Source: Methylomonas sp. UP202
GTDB lineage: Bacteria > Pseudomonadota > Gammaproteobacteria > Methylococcales > Methylomonadaceae
Assembly (NCBI RefSeq): GCF_029910655.1
Contig: NZ_CP123897.1
Span: forward strand, 3,399,547-3,463,546
Length of the DNA: 64,000 nucleotides
Reading direction: 5' to 3'
Shown: positions 1-7,685 of the stretch, piece after piece
Numbering within the stretch: the first letter of the stretch is position 1
Layout: each line of letters opens with the position of its first letter
Made by a program: the position numbers and the translations under genes
The notes under the pieces: model-generated
Told to the model about the DNA's origin: nothing
Seen by the model: only the letters and a program-made list of their open reading frames with translations
The model's database searches: none

Positions 1-42
1 CGTCATCCGCCGTCATCAAATGCCGCAGTTCAGGAGAACACA

Positions 43-255
43 ATGAACAAATTTTTGGCCTCCGCCGCCTTATTATTGACTTTCAGCCAGGCCGAAGCTC
101 ACAGCCATCCCGGCATCGACAACCTGAGCCATAGCCTGGAACACTTAATTCTGTCCTATCAACACTGGTTGCCCTATTTGGCGGCGGGCACGTTGAGCTT
201 GGTCGCGATCGCGTCCTTCAAACGCTGGGCCAATAGCCGCCGGAGCTCGAAATGA
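43..255 (+). CDS. Small exported or membrane protein of the hydrogenase operon
   Basis: A 70-residue protein with an N-terminal signal-like stretch (Lys2-3 followed by a hydrophobic run ending near the Ala-Glu-Ala at 17-19), a His-rich segment (HSHP and further His up to residue 42) and one hydrophobic segment at about 43-58, followed by a basic tail. The start is preceded by the ribosome-binding sequence CAGGAGA. Its stop overlaps the start of the cytochrome b gene by four bases, so it is translationally coupled to it. I do not recognise the family. Position just before hupC suggests a small membrane partner of the hydrogenase or of its cytochrome b, but that is inference. Confidence 0.7.
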   Translation: MNKFLASAALLLTFSQAEAHSHPGIDNLSHSLEHLILSYQHWLPYLAAGTLSLVAIASFKRWANSRRSSK

Positions 256-947
256 GCACGCCGACGACCCCGGTTTACGTCTATGAACTGCCGGTTCGCC
301 TGTGGCATTCGGTGAATGCGTTAGCCATCGTGGTGTTGGCGGTTAGCGGCTATCTCATCGCCTCGCCTCTGGCATCGCCATCCGGCGAAGCCTCCGAGCA
401 TTTTCTGATGGGCTATATCCGTTTCGCGCATTTCGCCGCCGGCTACGTGCTGGCGATAGGCATTGCCGGCCGGGCTTACTGGGCCTATGCCGGCAACGAG
501 CATGCTCGGCAAATCTTTCTGCCGCCGCTGCTGAAAGCGCATTTTTGGGACGGCGTGTGGTGTGAAATCCGTTGGTATTGCTTTCTGGAAAAGCAGCCGC
601 GCCATTATGTTGGTCACAATCCGCTGGCTATCCTGGCGATGCATTTTGCCTTCGTTTGGGGTGCCTTGTTCATGATCGTCACCGGATTCGCGTTGTACGG
701 CGAAGGCGAAGGTCAAGGCAGTTGGCAATACGCGCTGTTCAGCAGTTGGCTGCTGCCCTTGTTCGGCGACAGCCAGACCGTGCATACCTGGCATCATTTG
801 GTGATGTGGCTCATCGTTTGTTTCGTGGTCATTCACGTCTACGTGGCGGTACGCGAGGAAAAATTGTCCGGCCAAAGCATGCTTTCGACGATAGTCACCG
901 GCTGGCGCGTTTTCAAGGACGACAAACCCATCGACGACGCCCATTGA
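252..947 (+). CDS. hupC: Ni/Fe-hydrogenase b-type cytochrome subunit
   Basis: A 231-residue integral membrane diheme cytochrome b that anchors an uptake [NiFe]-hydrogenase to the membrane and passes electrons from H2 to the quinone pool. The family hallmark YELPVRLWHSVNALAI lies at residues 10-25, four hydrophobic segments are visible (about 17-40, 58-80, 126-147, 178-197), and the late His-rich segment TWHHLVMWLI with a further HVY supplies heme-ligand candidates. Length is normal for HupC/HyaC. The gene overlaps the preceding small ORF (ATGA) and is followed after two bases by the maturation protease, as in hupSLCDFG operons; the structural subunits would lie left of the window. Confidence 0.93.
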   Translation: MSTPTTPVYVYELPVRLWHSVNALAIVVLAVSGYLIASPLASPSGEASEHFLMGYIRFAHFAAGYVLAIGIAGRAYWAYAGNEHARQIFLPPLLKAHFWDGVWCEIRWYCFLEKQPRHYVGHNPLAILAMHFAFVWGALFMIVTGFALYGEGEGQGSWQYALFSSWLLPLFGDSQTVHTWHHLVMWLIVCFVVIHVYVAVREEKLSGQSMLSTIVTGWRVFKDDKPIDDAH

Positions 948-949
948 AC

Positions 950-1642
950 ATGACCGCTACGCCGCGAATTCTGTTGCTGGGCATCGGCAACCTATTGTGG
1001 GCCGACGAAGGATTCGGCGTTCGCGTCGTCGAACATCTGCAGAAATACTATCGATTCTCCGAGCAGGTCACGGTGCTGGACGGCGGTACTCAGGGCGTGT
1101 ATTTGGTGGACTACGTGCAAAACGCCGACGTGCTGGTGGTGTTCGACGCGGTCGACTACGGCCTGCCGCCGGCCACCTTGAAAATTGTCGAAGATGCGGA
1201 CGTCCCCAACTTTCTCGGCGCCAAGAAAATGAGCCTACACCAGACCGGCTTTCAAGAAGTATTGGCCATGGCCCAGATGTTGGGCGACTATCCGGATCGT
1301 CTGCTGCTGATCGGCGTGCAGCCGGAAGAGCTGGAGGACTACGGCGGCAGTTTGCGGCCGAGTGTGAAGGCGCGAATCCAGCCGGCGATCGAGGTTGCCC
1401 TTGCCTACCTGGCCGAGTTCGGCGTGATCACCGATCGCGTCGACGCGCCCAAGGACTTGGCGGATCCCATCCTGGACATCCAGCGCTACGAACAAGGACG
1501 CCCGTCGCCCGAACAAGCCTGCCGACTCGGCGACGAACGCATCGTGTTGTCGAATGCCTTCGAAGTGCGGCCGCCGCAAGCGTCCGAGCAACCGAGTTTA
1601 CAAGTCGATGTCGACTATCGGGGGAAATACGGATGTGTATAG
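950..1642 (+). CDS. hupD: Hydrogenase maturation protease
   Basis: Endopeptidase that cleaves the C-terminal peptide of the hydrogenase large subunit after nickel insertion. The start at 950 gives MTATPRILLLGIGN, the usual HybD/HupD opening. Predicted nickel-sensing residues are visible: Glu20 in WADEGFG, Asp in VVFDAVDYG and His in SLHQTGFQ. The reading frame is open further upstream, but that part lies inside hupC and is not used. At 230 residues it is longer than the usual roughly 195-200, with an extra C-terminal tail of about 60 residues of unknown role. Its end overlaps the next gene by ten bases. Confidence 0.93.
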   Translation: MTATPRILLLGIGNLLWADEGFGVRVVEHLQKYYRFSEQVTVLDGGTQGVYLVDYVQNADVLVVFDAVDYGLPPATLKIVEDADVPNFLGAKKMSLHQTGFQEVLAMAQMLGDYPDRLLLIGVQPEELEDYGGSLRPSVKARIQPAIEVALAYLAEFGVITDRVDAPKDLADPILDIQRYEQGRPSPEQACRLGDERIVLSNAFEVRPPQASEQPSLQVDVDYRGKYGCV

Positions 1643-1929
1643 GCATTCCGATGCAGATCGTCGAATCGCGCGGCGAGACGGCGATCTGCGCTTATCGCGG
1701 TCAGCATAGTCAAATCGATATGATGCTGGTCGGCGAACAAGCGGCCGGCACTTGGTTGCTGGTATTTCTGGACACCGCCCGCGAAGTGCTCACGCCCGAA
1801 CGCGCCGCGCAAATCAACGACGCGCTAGAAGCGATGCGACTGGCGATGGCCGGTCAAACCGATTTCGACCATTTGTTCGCGGACCTCGTCGATCGCGAAC
1901 CCGAACTGCCGGAGTTTTTACGAACATGA
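1633..1929 (+). CDS. hupF: HypC/HupF-family hydrogenase chaperone
   Basis: A 98-residue member of the HypC/HupF family, chaperones that bind the hydrogenase large subunit during Fe(CN)2CO insertion. It begins MCIGIPMQIVES, the family signature with the essential Cys2. The start codon lies inside the end of hupD and the gene overlaps hupG by four bases (ATGA), so the proteins are translationally coupled. HupF rather than HypC is chosen because of the hupD-hupF-hupG order and the C-terminal extension beyond the core barrel; HypC proper is usually nearer 75-90 residues and would sit with hypD. Confidence 0.9.
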   Translation: MCIGIPMQIVESRGETAICAYRGQHSQIDMMLVGEQAAGTWLLVFLDTAREVLTPERAAQINDALEAMRLAMAGQTDFDHLFADLVDREPELPEFLRT

Positions 1930-2348
1930 GTACGCCCTTGCTGGAACAGCTGCAAACCCGCCACGGCCTGCCGCTGTTGGATGCGGAGAGTTACGACTTA
2001 TTCGTACACGGTCATGACACGGTTGTGTTGTTCTTTGCCAACGATCCGCAGATGTTTCCGGAAAGTCATGACGTGGCAGTGATTTTGCCGGAACTGTTAA
2101 AAGCCTTTGCCGATCGTTTGCACGGCGCGCTGATCGACAAATCCATCGAGCGCGAATTGCAAGCCAGATTTCGGTTTACCAGTTGGCCTTCCCTGGTATT
2201 TTTGCGCGGTGGCGAATATTTGGGCGTCATTACCGGGATTAAGGATTGGGCGGAATACGGGCAGGAATTTTCCAGGATTTTGACAAGTGAAGCAGGGCAA
2301 CCGCCGCAGTTTGATCTTGGGACGGTTTGCGGTGCCGGACACGCTTAG
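1926..2348 (+). CDS. hupG: Hydrogenase expression protein, HyaE/HupG family
   Basis: A 140-residue protein of the HyaE/HupG family, thioredoxin-fold proteins without a CxxC active site that act as chaperones for the hydrogenase small subunit and its Tat export. Family-like features are VVLFFANDPQMFPESHDVAVILPEL and the SWPSLVFLRGGEYLGVI strand region with no catalytic cysteines. It starts inside the hupF stop. In rhizobial-type operons hupH, hupI and further genes follow; here the plus-strand gene run ends, and a hupH fragment plus hupI occur near 36.3 kb instead. Confidence 0.85.
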   Translation: MSTPLLEQLQTRHGLPLLDAESYDLFVHGHDTVVLFFANDPQMFPESHDVAVILPELLKAFADRLHGALIDKSIERELQARFRFTSWPSLVFLRGGEYLGVITGIKDWAEYGQEFSRILTSEAGQPPQFDLGTVCGAGHA

Positions 2349-2841
2349 TTCTCGATAGCGCCGGGGTTGGAAATCGCATCCTTTGTTTGAACAGGATATC
2401 CGGAATTTAAAATGAAATCCCAGCCGGGATCAAGGCGACCAACTTGAGGATTGGCAAGCCATCGTGATACGCCTGATGCGTCGTTGCAAACCGGAATGCG
2501 CTCGGTGATGATTGTCCGAATCAAAATAACCAAAATTGAGGCACGGACCTCGCGGACGGGATCGTTAGCTTGCCGGTAAACCGGCTCCTATCCAACTCTC
2601 GTGCCTGTTACCGATCACTAGTCCCGGCCACTTTCCTAACCACCATCCCTTTACCTCCGGTGAAGCCGTCAGGGCCTCCGGAACCGCCGCGATACTGTCC
2701 CAAATCAGTTCCACGAGTTGAAACCGGTCATTCGAGAATATCGGAGATCGGGATGTTGTTCATGCGAGTTTGCCCGCTGATTTGAAAGTCCGATGCTCGA
2801 CAGAAACGGCGCTATCGGATATTGCTATCGCGCAAACTAAG
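2349..2841. other. Intergenic region with decayed copy of an ABC permease 3' end
   Basis: About 490 bases between convergent operons with no convincing gene. A short minus-strand ORF at 2345-2533 and a plus-strand ORF at 2570-2785 have no recognisable features. Bases 2595-2655 resemble the 3' end and trailer of the ABC permease gene (3747-3808). Reading the minus strand, this copy still encodes GKGMVVRK against SKGMMVRK in the intact gene. Slightly upstream on the minus strand VELIW echoes VELIR of the permease in a different frame, so the copy is frame-broken. No hupH sequence was found after hupG. Confidence 0.5.
2595..2655. repeat. Imperfect direct repeat, left copy (permease 3' end and trailer)
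   Basis: Roughly 60 bases match 3747-3808 in the same orientation at about 80 percent by eye. Shared blocks are ACTCTCG, CCTGTTACCG and TTCCTAACCA. The two copies bracket the Lgt-like gene. The repeat covers the last codons of the permease gene plus the spacer before the Lgt-like start, so it looks like residue of a tandem duplication or of the insertion of the Lgt-like gene. Confidence 0.65.
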
Positions 2842-3741
2842 CTACTTGGCTGACCTGGTATTCAATACCAAGCCCAAAACACCCAACAACATTAATACCA
2901 AAGAAATCAATTCGGCTTGAGTCGCCACGACACCCAAGAAATTCCCAACGGTGTTTACTCGGATTTGTTCTATGGAAAAACGCTCGGCGCCGCTGAGCAG
3001 CAGATAGAGCGCAAATAACCAGCCGCTTTTAAAAGGGTGTTTACGCACTCGCCAAAGGATGCCAAAGATAATACAGCCTAGTACTGTCTCGTAGATTGAG
3101 GTTGGATAGACACCCGGTGTAGCGATAGTCACGCCAAAGATATTATTGTCGTAAGTCTGAGCCCAAAACCAAACCGGAAGCCAGTCGGGTTTGGCAGCCA
3201 TGTTTGCTGGGATACCCCAATCTCCGTCGCCAGATAACTGGCAACCGATCCTGCCGATGGCGTATCCCAACATGATCGCCGGCGCTAACCCATCGCATAG
3301 CGTTGTAACCGAAAGCTCGTGCTTCTTCGCGTACCAAAAGCCCGCCAACGTTCCGCAAATGAGACCTCCCAAAAAAGCAAAACCGCCACGGCTGAATATC
3401 ATGCCGCATGGATCGGCGATGAACTCGTTCGGATGTTCGATAATGTGGAAAACTCGCGCACCGATCAGGCCAATAATCAGCGCGAATGTAATCAAATCTG
3501 AGATGACATCTTGAGGAAAAATCGTTTGATCGACATACTGGCCTTCGTCTGATTTTATTCGTCGTTTAGCCAACCCGATACGCCCCGCCTCGTAAAGGCG
3601 TTGAACCTCCACCCGCGATATCCGAATTGAAACAATCGCCGCCGTGGCAACCATCATTCCAAACGTCGGTAACGGCAACGGTAGGTCAAAACCCGTTAGC
3701 GCTTTCACCAAATCGCTTAAATAGGGAAACGCTAAACTCAT
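2842..3741 (-). CDS. Divergent prolipoprotein diacylglyceryl transferase-like protein
   Basis: A 299-residue multi-pass membrane protein of the Lgt family, which transfers diacylglycerol from phosphatidylglycerol to prolipoprotein cysteines. Family features are GGFAFLGGLICG, GRIGCQLSGDGDWG, YPTSIYE and AERFSIEQIR. It departs from catalytic Lgt: the histidine of the usual FHGG is Leu (FLGG), the GRxGNFxNGE signature has Cys for Asn and Asp for Glu, and the soluble part is rearranged. The Arg and Glu of the last motif are kept. ATG at 3741, preceded by CGAGAG, is preferred over GTG at 3756, which lies in the duplicated trailer. It is the last gene of the ABC operon, 28 bases after the permease. 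A paralogue rather than the housekeeping Lgt is likely. Confidence 0.75.
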   Translation of the reverse strand: MSLAFPYLSDLVKALTGFDLPLPLPTFGMMVATAAIVSIRISRVEVQRLYEAGRIGLAKRRIKSDEGQYVDQTIFPQDVISDLITFALIIGLIGARVFHIIEHPNEFIADPCGMIFSRGGFAFLGGLICGTLAGFWYAKKHELSVTTLCDGLAPAIMLGYAIGRIGCQLSGDGDWGIPANMAAKPDWLPVWFWAQTYDNNIFGVTIATPGVYPTSIYETVLGCIIFGILWRVRKHPFKSGWLFALYLLLSGAERFSIEQIRVNTVGNFLGVVATQAELISLVLMLLGVLGLVLNTRSAK

Positions 3742-3746
3742 ACCCG

Positions 3747-3808
3747 ACTCTCGCACCTGTTACCGGTCATTAATCACCGCCACCCTTCCTAACCATCATC
3801 CCCTTGCT
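3747..3808. repeat. Imperfect direct repeat, right copy
   Basis: Partner of the repeat at 2595-2655. This copy is the functional one: it contains the stop codon and final codons of the ABC permease gene and the short spacer before the Lgt-like gene. Confidence 0.65.
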
Positions 3809-4576
3809 CGGGTTGTAGCCCAAAATCGCCGCGCCGATGAACAGCAAAAACGCGGCGGCGGTGAAGACCAGCGCTAATTGGTTGAACTGCTCATACAGCG
3901 CGAAGCGGATCAGTTCGACGGCTTGCGAGAACGGGTTGTACTCGGCCAGGGTCGCCAGTAACGGACTGGATTCCTTGATCTTCCACAACGGATACAACGC
4001 GGTGGACATGAAGAACAGCGGGAAAATCACGAAATTCATCACCCCGGCGAAGTTTTCCAATTGCTTGATGAACGACGACAACAGCAAGCCCAACGCGCCC
4101 AGCATCATGCCGGCCAACACCAGCGCCGGCAGTATCCACAAATAGCCCGGCAGAGGCGCCTGGATGTCGTACAGCCAGGCGATGCCGAGGAAGGCGTAGC
4201 ATTGCAACACGCCGACCGCGGTACCGGCGATCAATTTGCTGCACAGTAAAAACCAGCGCGGCAGCGGGCAGACCATCAACATGCGCATGCTGCCCATTTC
4301 TCGGTCGTAAACCATCGACAACGAGCTTTGCATGCCGTTGAACAGCAAGATCATGCCCAGCAGGCCGGGGGTGATGTAGACCTCGTACAAAATATAGGTT
4401 TCGTAAGGCGGGCTGATCGCGATGCCCAGCGCGGCGCGGAAGCCGGCGGCGAACACGAACAACCACACCAAAGGCCGCACCAGTGCGGACACAAAGCGTT
4501 CGCGCTGGTGCAGAAAACGCAATAATTCGCGGCCGACGATGCCGGCGGTGGCCCGCCAGTAATGCACTATTCTCAT
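3770..4576 (-). CDS. ABC-2 type transporter permease, PQQ-alcohol-oxidation type
   Basis: A 268-residue inner-membrane permease of the ABC-2 family with about six hydrophobic segments, starting MRIVHYWRATAGIVGRELLRF. Motifs such as YDREMGSMRMLMVCPLPRW and the late NPFSQAVELIRFALY are typical of ABC-2 permeases. It overlaps the ATPase gene by four bases. In other bacteria this permease, its ATPase and a YVTN beta-propeller protein recur next to PQQ-dependent alcohol dehydrogenase genes; substrate unknown. No quinoprotein dehydrogenase is in the window, so the link to methanol oxidation is by family association only. Confidence 0.87.
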   Translation of the reverse strand: MRIVHYWRATAGIVGRELLRFLHQRERFVSALVRPLVWLFVFAAGFRAALGIAISPPYETYILYEVYITPGLLGMILLFNGMQSSLSMVYDREMGSMRMLMVCPLPRWFLLCSKLIAGTAVGVLQCYAFLGIAWLYDIQAPLPGYLWILPALVLAGMMLGALGLLLSSFIKQLENFAGVMNFVIFPLFFMSTALYPLWKIKESSPLLATLAEYNPFSQAVELIRFALYEQFNQLALVFTAAAFLLFIGAAILGYNPSKGMMVRKGGGD

Positions 4577-5316
4577 GCCGTCCCTCCTTTATCGGATTGG
4601 GTAAGCTTCTGAAACACCTGACCGGGATCGGCCCAGCCGGTGTTTTTCAATATCTCGGCAAGCCTGCCATTGGCCTTGATCTGGCCTTTGTGCAAGACCA
4701 CCAAGCTGTCGTCGGCATCGATTTCGTCGATCAAGTGCGTCGCCCACAACACCGCCAGATTTTGCTGTTTGACCAAGTCGTGCACATGTTTGACGATGGC
4801 CTGCCGGCTGGGCACGTCCAGGCCGACGGTCGGTTCGTCCAGCAACAGCAAGCTGGGTTTGTGCAACAAGGCGCGGGCGATCTCTACCCGGCGCTTGTGG
4901 CCGCCGTTCAGTTGCCTAACCTTTTCGCCGCGCCGTTCATACATAGCCAAACGCTCCAGCTCTTCCTGGATCCGCTTGTCGGCCTGCTTTTTGCCGATGC
5001 CGTGCAGCGCGGCGTGGTAGCGCAGGTTTTGGGTCACCGACAAATCCGGGTCCAGCGTGGTCTGTTGAAATACCACGCCCAGTTTGGCCAAGGCTTGCAG
5101 GCTTTGCTGCTTGACGTCATAACCGCACAGCGCGATACGTCCCTCCCTGGCGTCGTAAAGCCGGGTAATCAACGCGAACAGCGTGCTTTTACCGGCGCCG
5201 TTGGGTCCGAGCAAAATCGTGCATTCGCCGGGCTCAACCTGAAACGCCACGTTATCCAGCGCCTTCTTGGCGCCGTAGGCAAAGCTCAAGCCGTCGATTT
5301 GCAGCGCGGCGCTCAT
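4573..5316 (-). CDS. ABC transporter ATP-binding protein, PQQ-alcohol-oxidation type
   Basis: A 247-residue ABC ATPase. Walker A is GPNGAGKSTL at about 37-46, the Q-loop lies in GVVFQQTTLDPDLSV, the signature is degenerate (LNGGHKRRVEIARALL instead of LSGGQ), Walker B is LLLLDEPTVGLD and the switch histidine is in WATHLIDE. The degenerate signature (NGGHKRR) is a feature I associate with this subfamily. It overlaps both its neighbours by four bases (ATGA junctions), so the beta-propeller, ATPase and permease are translationally coupled. Together with the permease it forms one exporter or importer of unknown substrate. Confidence 0.9.
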   Translation of the reverse strand: MSAALQIDGLSFAYGAKKALDNVAFQVEPGECTILLGPNGAGKSTLFALITRLYDAREGRIALCGYDVKQQSLQALAKLGVVFQQTTLDPDLSVTQNLRYHAALHGIGKKQADKRIQEELERLAMYERRGEKVRQLNGGHKRRVEIARALLHKPSLLLLDEPTVGLDVPSRQAIVKHVHDLVKQQNLAVLWATHLIDEIDADDSLVVLHKGQIKANGRLAEILKNTGWADPGQVFQKLTQSDKGGTA

Positions 5317-6278
5317 GGCTTGACCGCCACGCCCCAGGGATAACGCCCCACCGCGATCGACTTGGTCACCTTATGGTTTTCCAAATCGATGATCGAGATG
5401 TCGTTGCTGACGCCGTTGGTGGTGTACAAGCGCTTTTGATCCGGCGAAAAGGCCAGATTCCAAACCCGCTGACCGACCAGCAGATACTTCTCCACTTTGT
5501 AATTTTGAGCGTCGATGACCGCGACCCGGTTGGCCGGCCCCATCGCCACATAGCCGTAGCGGCGCTGCTTGTCGATGGCGATACCGACCGGTTGCACCAA
5601 ATCGCTACTCAAGCCCGGCACCTCCAATTTAATGTTCTGGGCAATCTGCTTGGTCGCGGTATCGATGATGGTCAGCGTGCCGGCCATTTCCGAGGTCGCC
5701 CACAGTTGCTGGCTGTCGTCGGTGAACGTTACCGCGCGAGGCCTGGCATCCACCAAGGTGTTGTCCTGGATTTGCCGGTTGGCGGTATCGATCCAGTGCA
5801 GCATGTTGGTGGTTTCCGAGGCGCTGATCGTCCATTGGTTGTTCGGACTGACCGCGATGCCCTCCGGCTCGACGCCGACCTTGATCTTGGCTACCGCCTT
5901 CTTGCTGGCGATGTCGATGACGGTGACTTCGGCGTCGTCCTCGTTGGACACATACATCAGCTTATCGTCCGGACTCAGCGCGAAGGTTTCCGGGTCTTCG
6001 CCGGACGGCAATTTGCCGATTTCCTTCAAGGTAGTGCTGTCCAGCATCCGGATCGTGTTGTCGTCGCTAGTGGCGACGAACAAGGTCTTGGCGTCGTGGC
6101 TGATCGCGATACCGCGCGGCCGTTGGCCGACCTTGACGGTTTTCAACAATTTGCCTTCGGCCGGATCGACGACGGCGATGGCATTGTCCTTTTCCAGCGT
6201 GACGAACACGGTTTCCGCCTGGACGTTGGCGACGAACAGCACGGCAAATGCCGCGCCGGCGAATTTAATCGATGGCAT
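5313..6278 (-). CDS. Periplasmic YVTN beta-propeller protein
   Basis: A 321-residue secreted protein with a signal peptide (MPSIKFAGAAFAVLFVANVQA, cleavage expected after about residue 21) followed by seven or so repeats of about 42 residues containing the YVTN-type pattern, for example GQRPRGIAISHDAKTLFVA, GEDPETFALSPDDKLMYVS and GRYPWGVAVKP. Start at 6278 is chosen because it opens the signal peptide and has AAGGAA eight bases upstream; the frame stays open further out without a good site. The family is that of beta-propeller proteins encoded beside PQQ-dependent alcohol oxidation ABC transporters. Role unknown; probably a periplasmic binding or scaffold partner of the ABC system. Confidence 0.88.
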   Translation of the reverse strand: MPSIKFAGAAFAVLFVANVQAETVFVTLEKDNAIAVVDPAEGKLLKTVKVGQRPRGIAISHDAKTLFVATSDDNTIRMLDSTTLKEIGKLPSGEDPETFALSPDDKLMYVSNEDDAEVTVIDIASKKAVAKIKVGVEPEGIAVSPNNQWTISASETTNMLHWIDTANRQIQDNTLVDARPRAVTFTDDSQQLWATSEMAGTLTIIDTATKQIAQNIKLEVPGLSSDLVQPVGIAIDKQRRYGYVAMGPANRVAVIDAQNYKVEKYLLVGQRVWNLAFSPDQKRLYTTNGVSNDISIIDLENHKVTKSIAVGRYPWGVAVKP

Positions 6279-6639
6279 CGGTAATTCCTTGAAATGAGCT
6301 TGAAGAATCGGGCTCAGTGGCGGTATTGGGCATCGGGCGCGCAACGTCGAACCAACGCCGGCCAGCCACCTCGCGGCTGGGAAGTTTAACCCGAAGCCGT
6401 CGGGATTACATCCCGAGAACAACAAAGCGCCTTGGCATGTAAGCGAGTCAACGGTGGACAACTTGATGACGCGACCCACGGCTGTTCCGGCTTAGCGATT
6501 TCGGTTGACCGGGCGGCGGGCACAAAAAACCGGCGAGCCGACGACGCTAGCAAGTACAATATTCGCAAGCCGCCGCTCGCCGCCGCTTTATCCTAACCGA
6601 CCGGCGCCTGCCGGCATCAGCCACTGTCCCGACGCTCCC
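6279..6639. other. Divergent intergenic region
   Basis: About 360 bases between the start of the beta-propeller operon (minus) and the AlbA_2 gene (plus). It should hold both promoters. TACAAT at 6554-6559 is a fair -10 box for the plus-strand gene but no matching -35 was convincing. The open frames here are extensions of neighbouring genes without start signals. No repeat or RNA gene was recognised. Confidence 0.5.
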
Positions 6640-7467
6640 GTGAAACGCTTCCTGCTCCAACTTCTGTATATCTGGAAACAAAAACTGAAAATCTATTTCC
6701 TGGCCGGCTGGATCGGCGCGGGCATGGGCATCTTTTTGTTGGCGCCCAGTTACGATTACATCAGTTCGCGAGAGCGTAACGCCGATCCGCTGTCGTCGAT
6801 CGAATTCGTGCTGGGCCAGTTCGGCGAAGTGATGACCGGCCAGATCAATCAGAACAACCTGATACTGTTCTACGCCGAAATCGGCGCGATCCTGGGGCTG
6901 TTGTCGCTGGGCTTCTATCAAATGCTACATAGACGGCTGGTGGACCTGGACGCATTGAAAGCCGAGCTGGAGAAGGATTTGCCGACCATCATCCGCCAGG
7001 GCGAAGGGCCGTTGCTGGAGTTTAAGTCTTCGCTGCGCTGGGACTTGCAGGAACAGCGGGTCAATAAAGCGTTGGAAGGCGTGATTCTGAAAACCCTGGC
7101 GGGTTTCTTCAACAGCGCGGTCGGAGGTACCTTGCTGATCGGCGTGGCCGACAATGGCGAGATTCTTGGTTTGGCCGAGGACTTCCAGACCTTGAAAAAG
7201 CCGGATCAAGACGGATTCGAGCAAACCCTGATGACGGCGGTCTCGACCAACCTGGGCGCCGACCTGTGTCCGTTGATCCACGTGCTGTTTCATAAACTGG
7301 CCGACCGCGACGTGTGCCGGGTCATCGTCTCGCCGGCCAGCCGCCCGGTGTTTTTAACCCAAGCCGGTACGCCGAAATTGTTCGTCCGCACCGGCGGCGC
7401 CACCCGCGACCTGAACATACAAGAAGCCTTGGAATACGTTGCCGGACGCTGGAAAAGCCAGCGCTGA
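6640..7467 (+). CDS. Membrane-anchored AlbA_2 (Schlafen-like) domain protein
   Basis: A 275-residue protein with two hydrophobic segments (about 16-36 and 70-92) followed by a cytosolic domain. The cytosolic part matches the AlbA_2 pattern: EGPLLEFKSSL, then TLAGFFNSAVGGTLLIGVAD and ending in FVRTGG, with the glycine-rich strand GVADNGEILGL typical of this putative nucleic-acid-binding domain. GTG at 6640 is chosen because the hydrophobic N-terminus begins there; an ATG at 6505 would add 45 low-complexity residues. It is transcribed alone. Membrane-tethered AlbA_2 proteins are not functionally characterised as far as I know. Confidence 0.75.
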   Translation: MKRFLLQLLYIWKQKLKIYFLAGWIGAGMGIFLLAPSYDYISSRERNADPLSSIEFVLGQFGEVMTGQINQNNLILFYAEIGAILGLLSLGFYQMLHRRLVDLDALKAELEKDLPTIIRQGEGPLLEFKSSLRWDLQEQRVNKALEGVILKTLAGFFNSAVGGTLLIGVADNGEILGLAEDFQTLKKPDQDGFEQTLMTAVSTNLGADLCPLIHVLFHKLADRDVCRVIVSPASRPVFLTQAGTPKLFVRTGGATRDLNIQEALEYVAGRWKSQR

Positions 7468-7552
7468 ACCGGTATCGAAGCCGTTCCGATATTGCTCGGC
7501 CCGCCATATAGGAAGGACATTGGCGAGGACCGCGACATTGGGGCCGCCTTCA

Positions 7553-7614
7553 ATCGCGACGGAAGTCGCTGCTACAAAAGCCGTCCATCGCGACTGAAGT
7601 CGCTCCTGTAAAAG
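7553..7614. repeat. REP-like repeat, two copies
   Basis: Two tandem copies of a unit reading TCGCGACnGAAGTCGCT followed by CTAC or CCTGTAAAAG, at 7553-7580 and 7587-7614. Each has the short palindrome GCGAC..GTCGC. A related copy with GCGGCTGAAGCCGC occurs at 61107-61136. These are of the common extragenic palindromic type found in many gammaproteobacteria. Confidence 0.7.
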
Positions 7615-7685
7615 TGGACCGCCGCGCGCCATTTCCGCGCCGGCCGAGTTACACTATCCGGCCAAATACGTTCTAAGATCACGTC

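Noticed and set aside
321..944. 207-codon ORF on the minus strand opposite hupC
   Set aside because: It lies wholly antisense to a clearly recognised gene and its translation has no family features; typical high-GC shadow frame.
2345..2533. 62-codon minus-strand ORF after hupG
   Set aside because: No ribosome site, no recognisable motif, and it overlaps the hupG stop.
2570..2785. 71-codon plus-strand ORF in the hupG-Lgt gap
   Set aside because: It runs antisense through the decayed permease copy and is Pro-rich without structure; judged a shadow.
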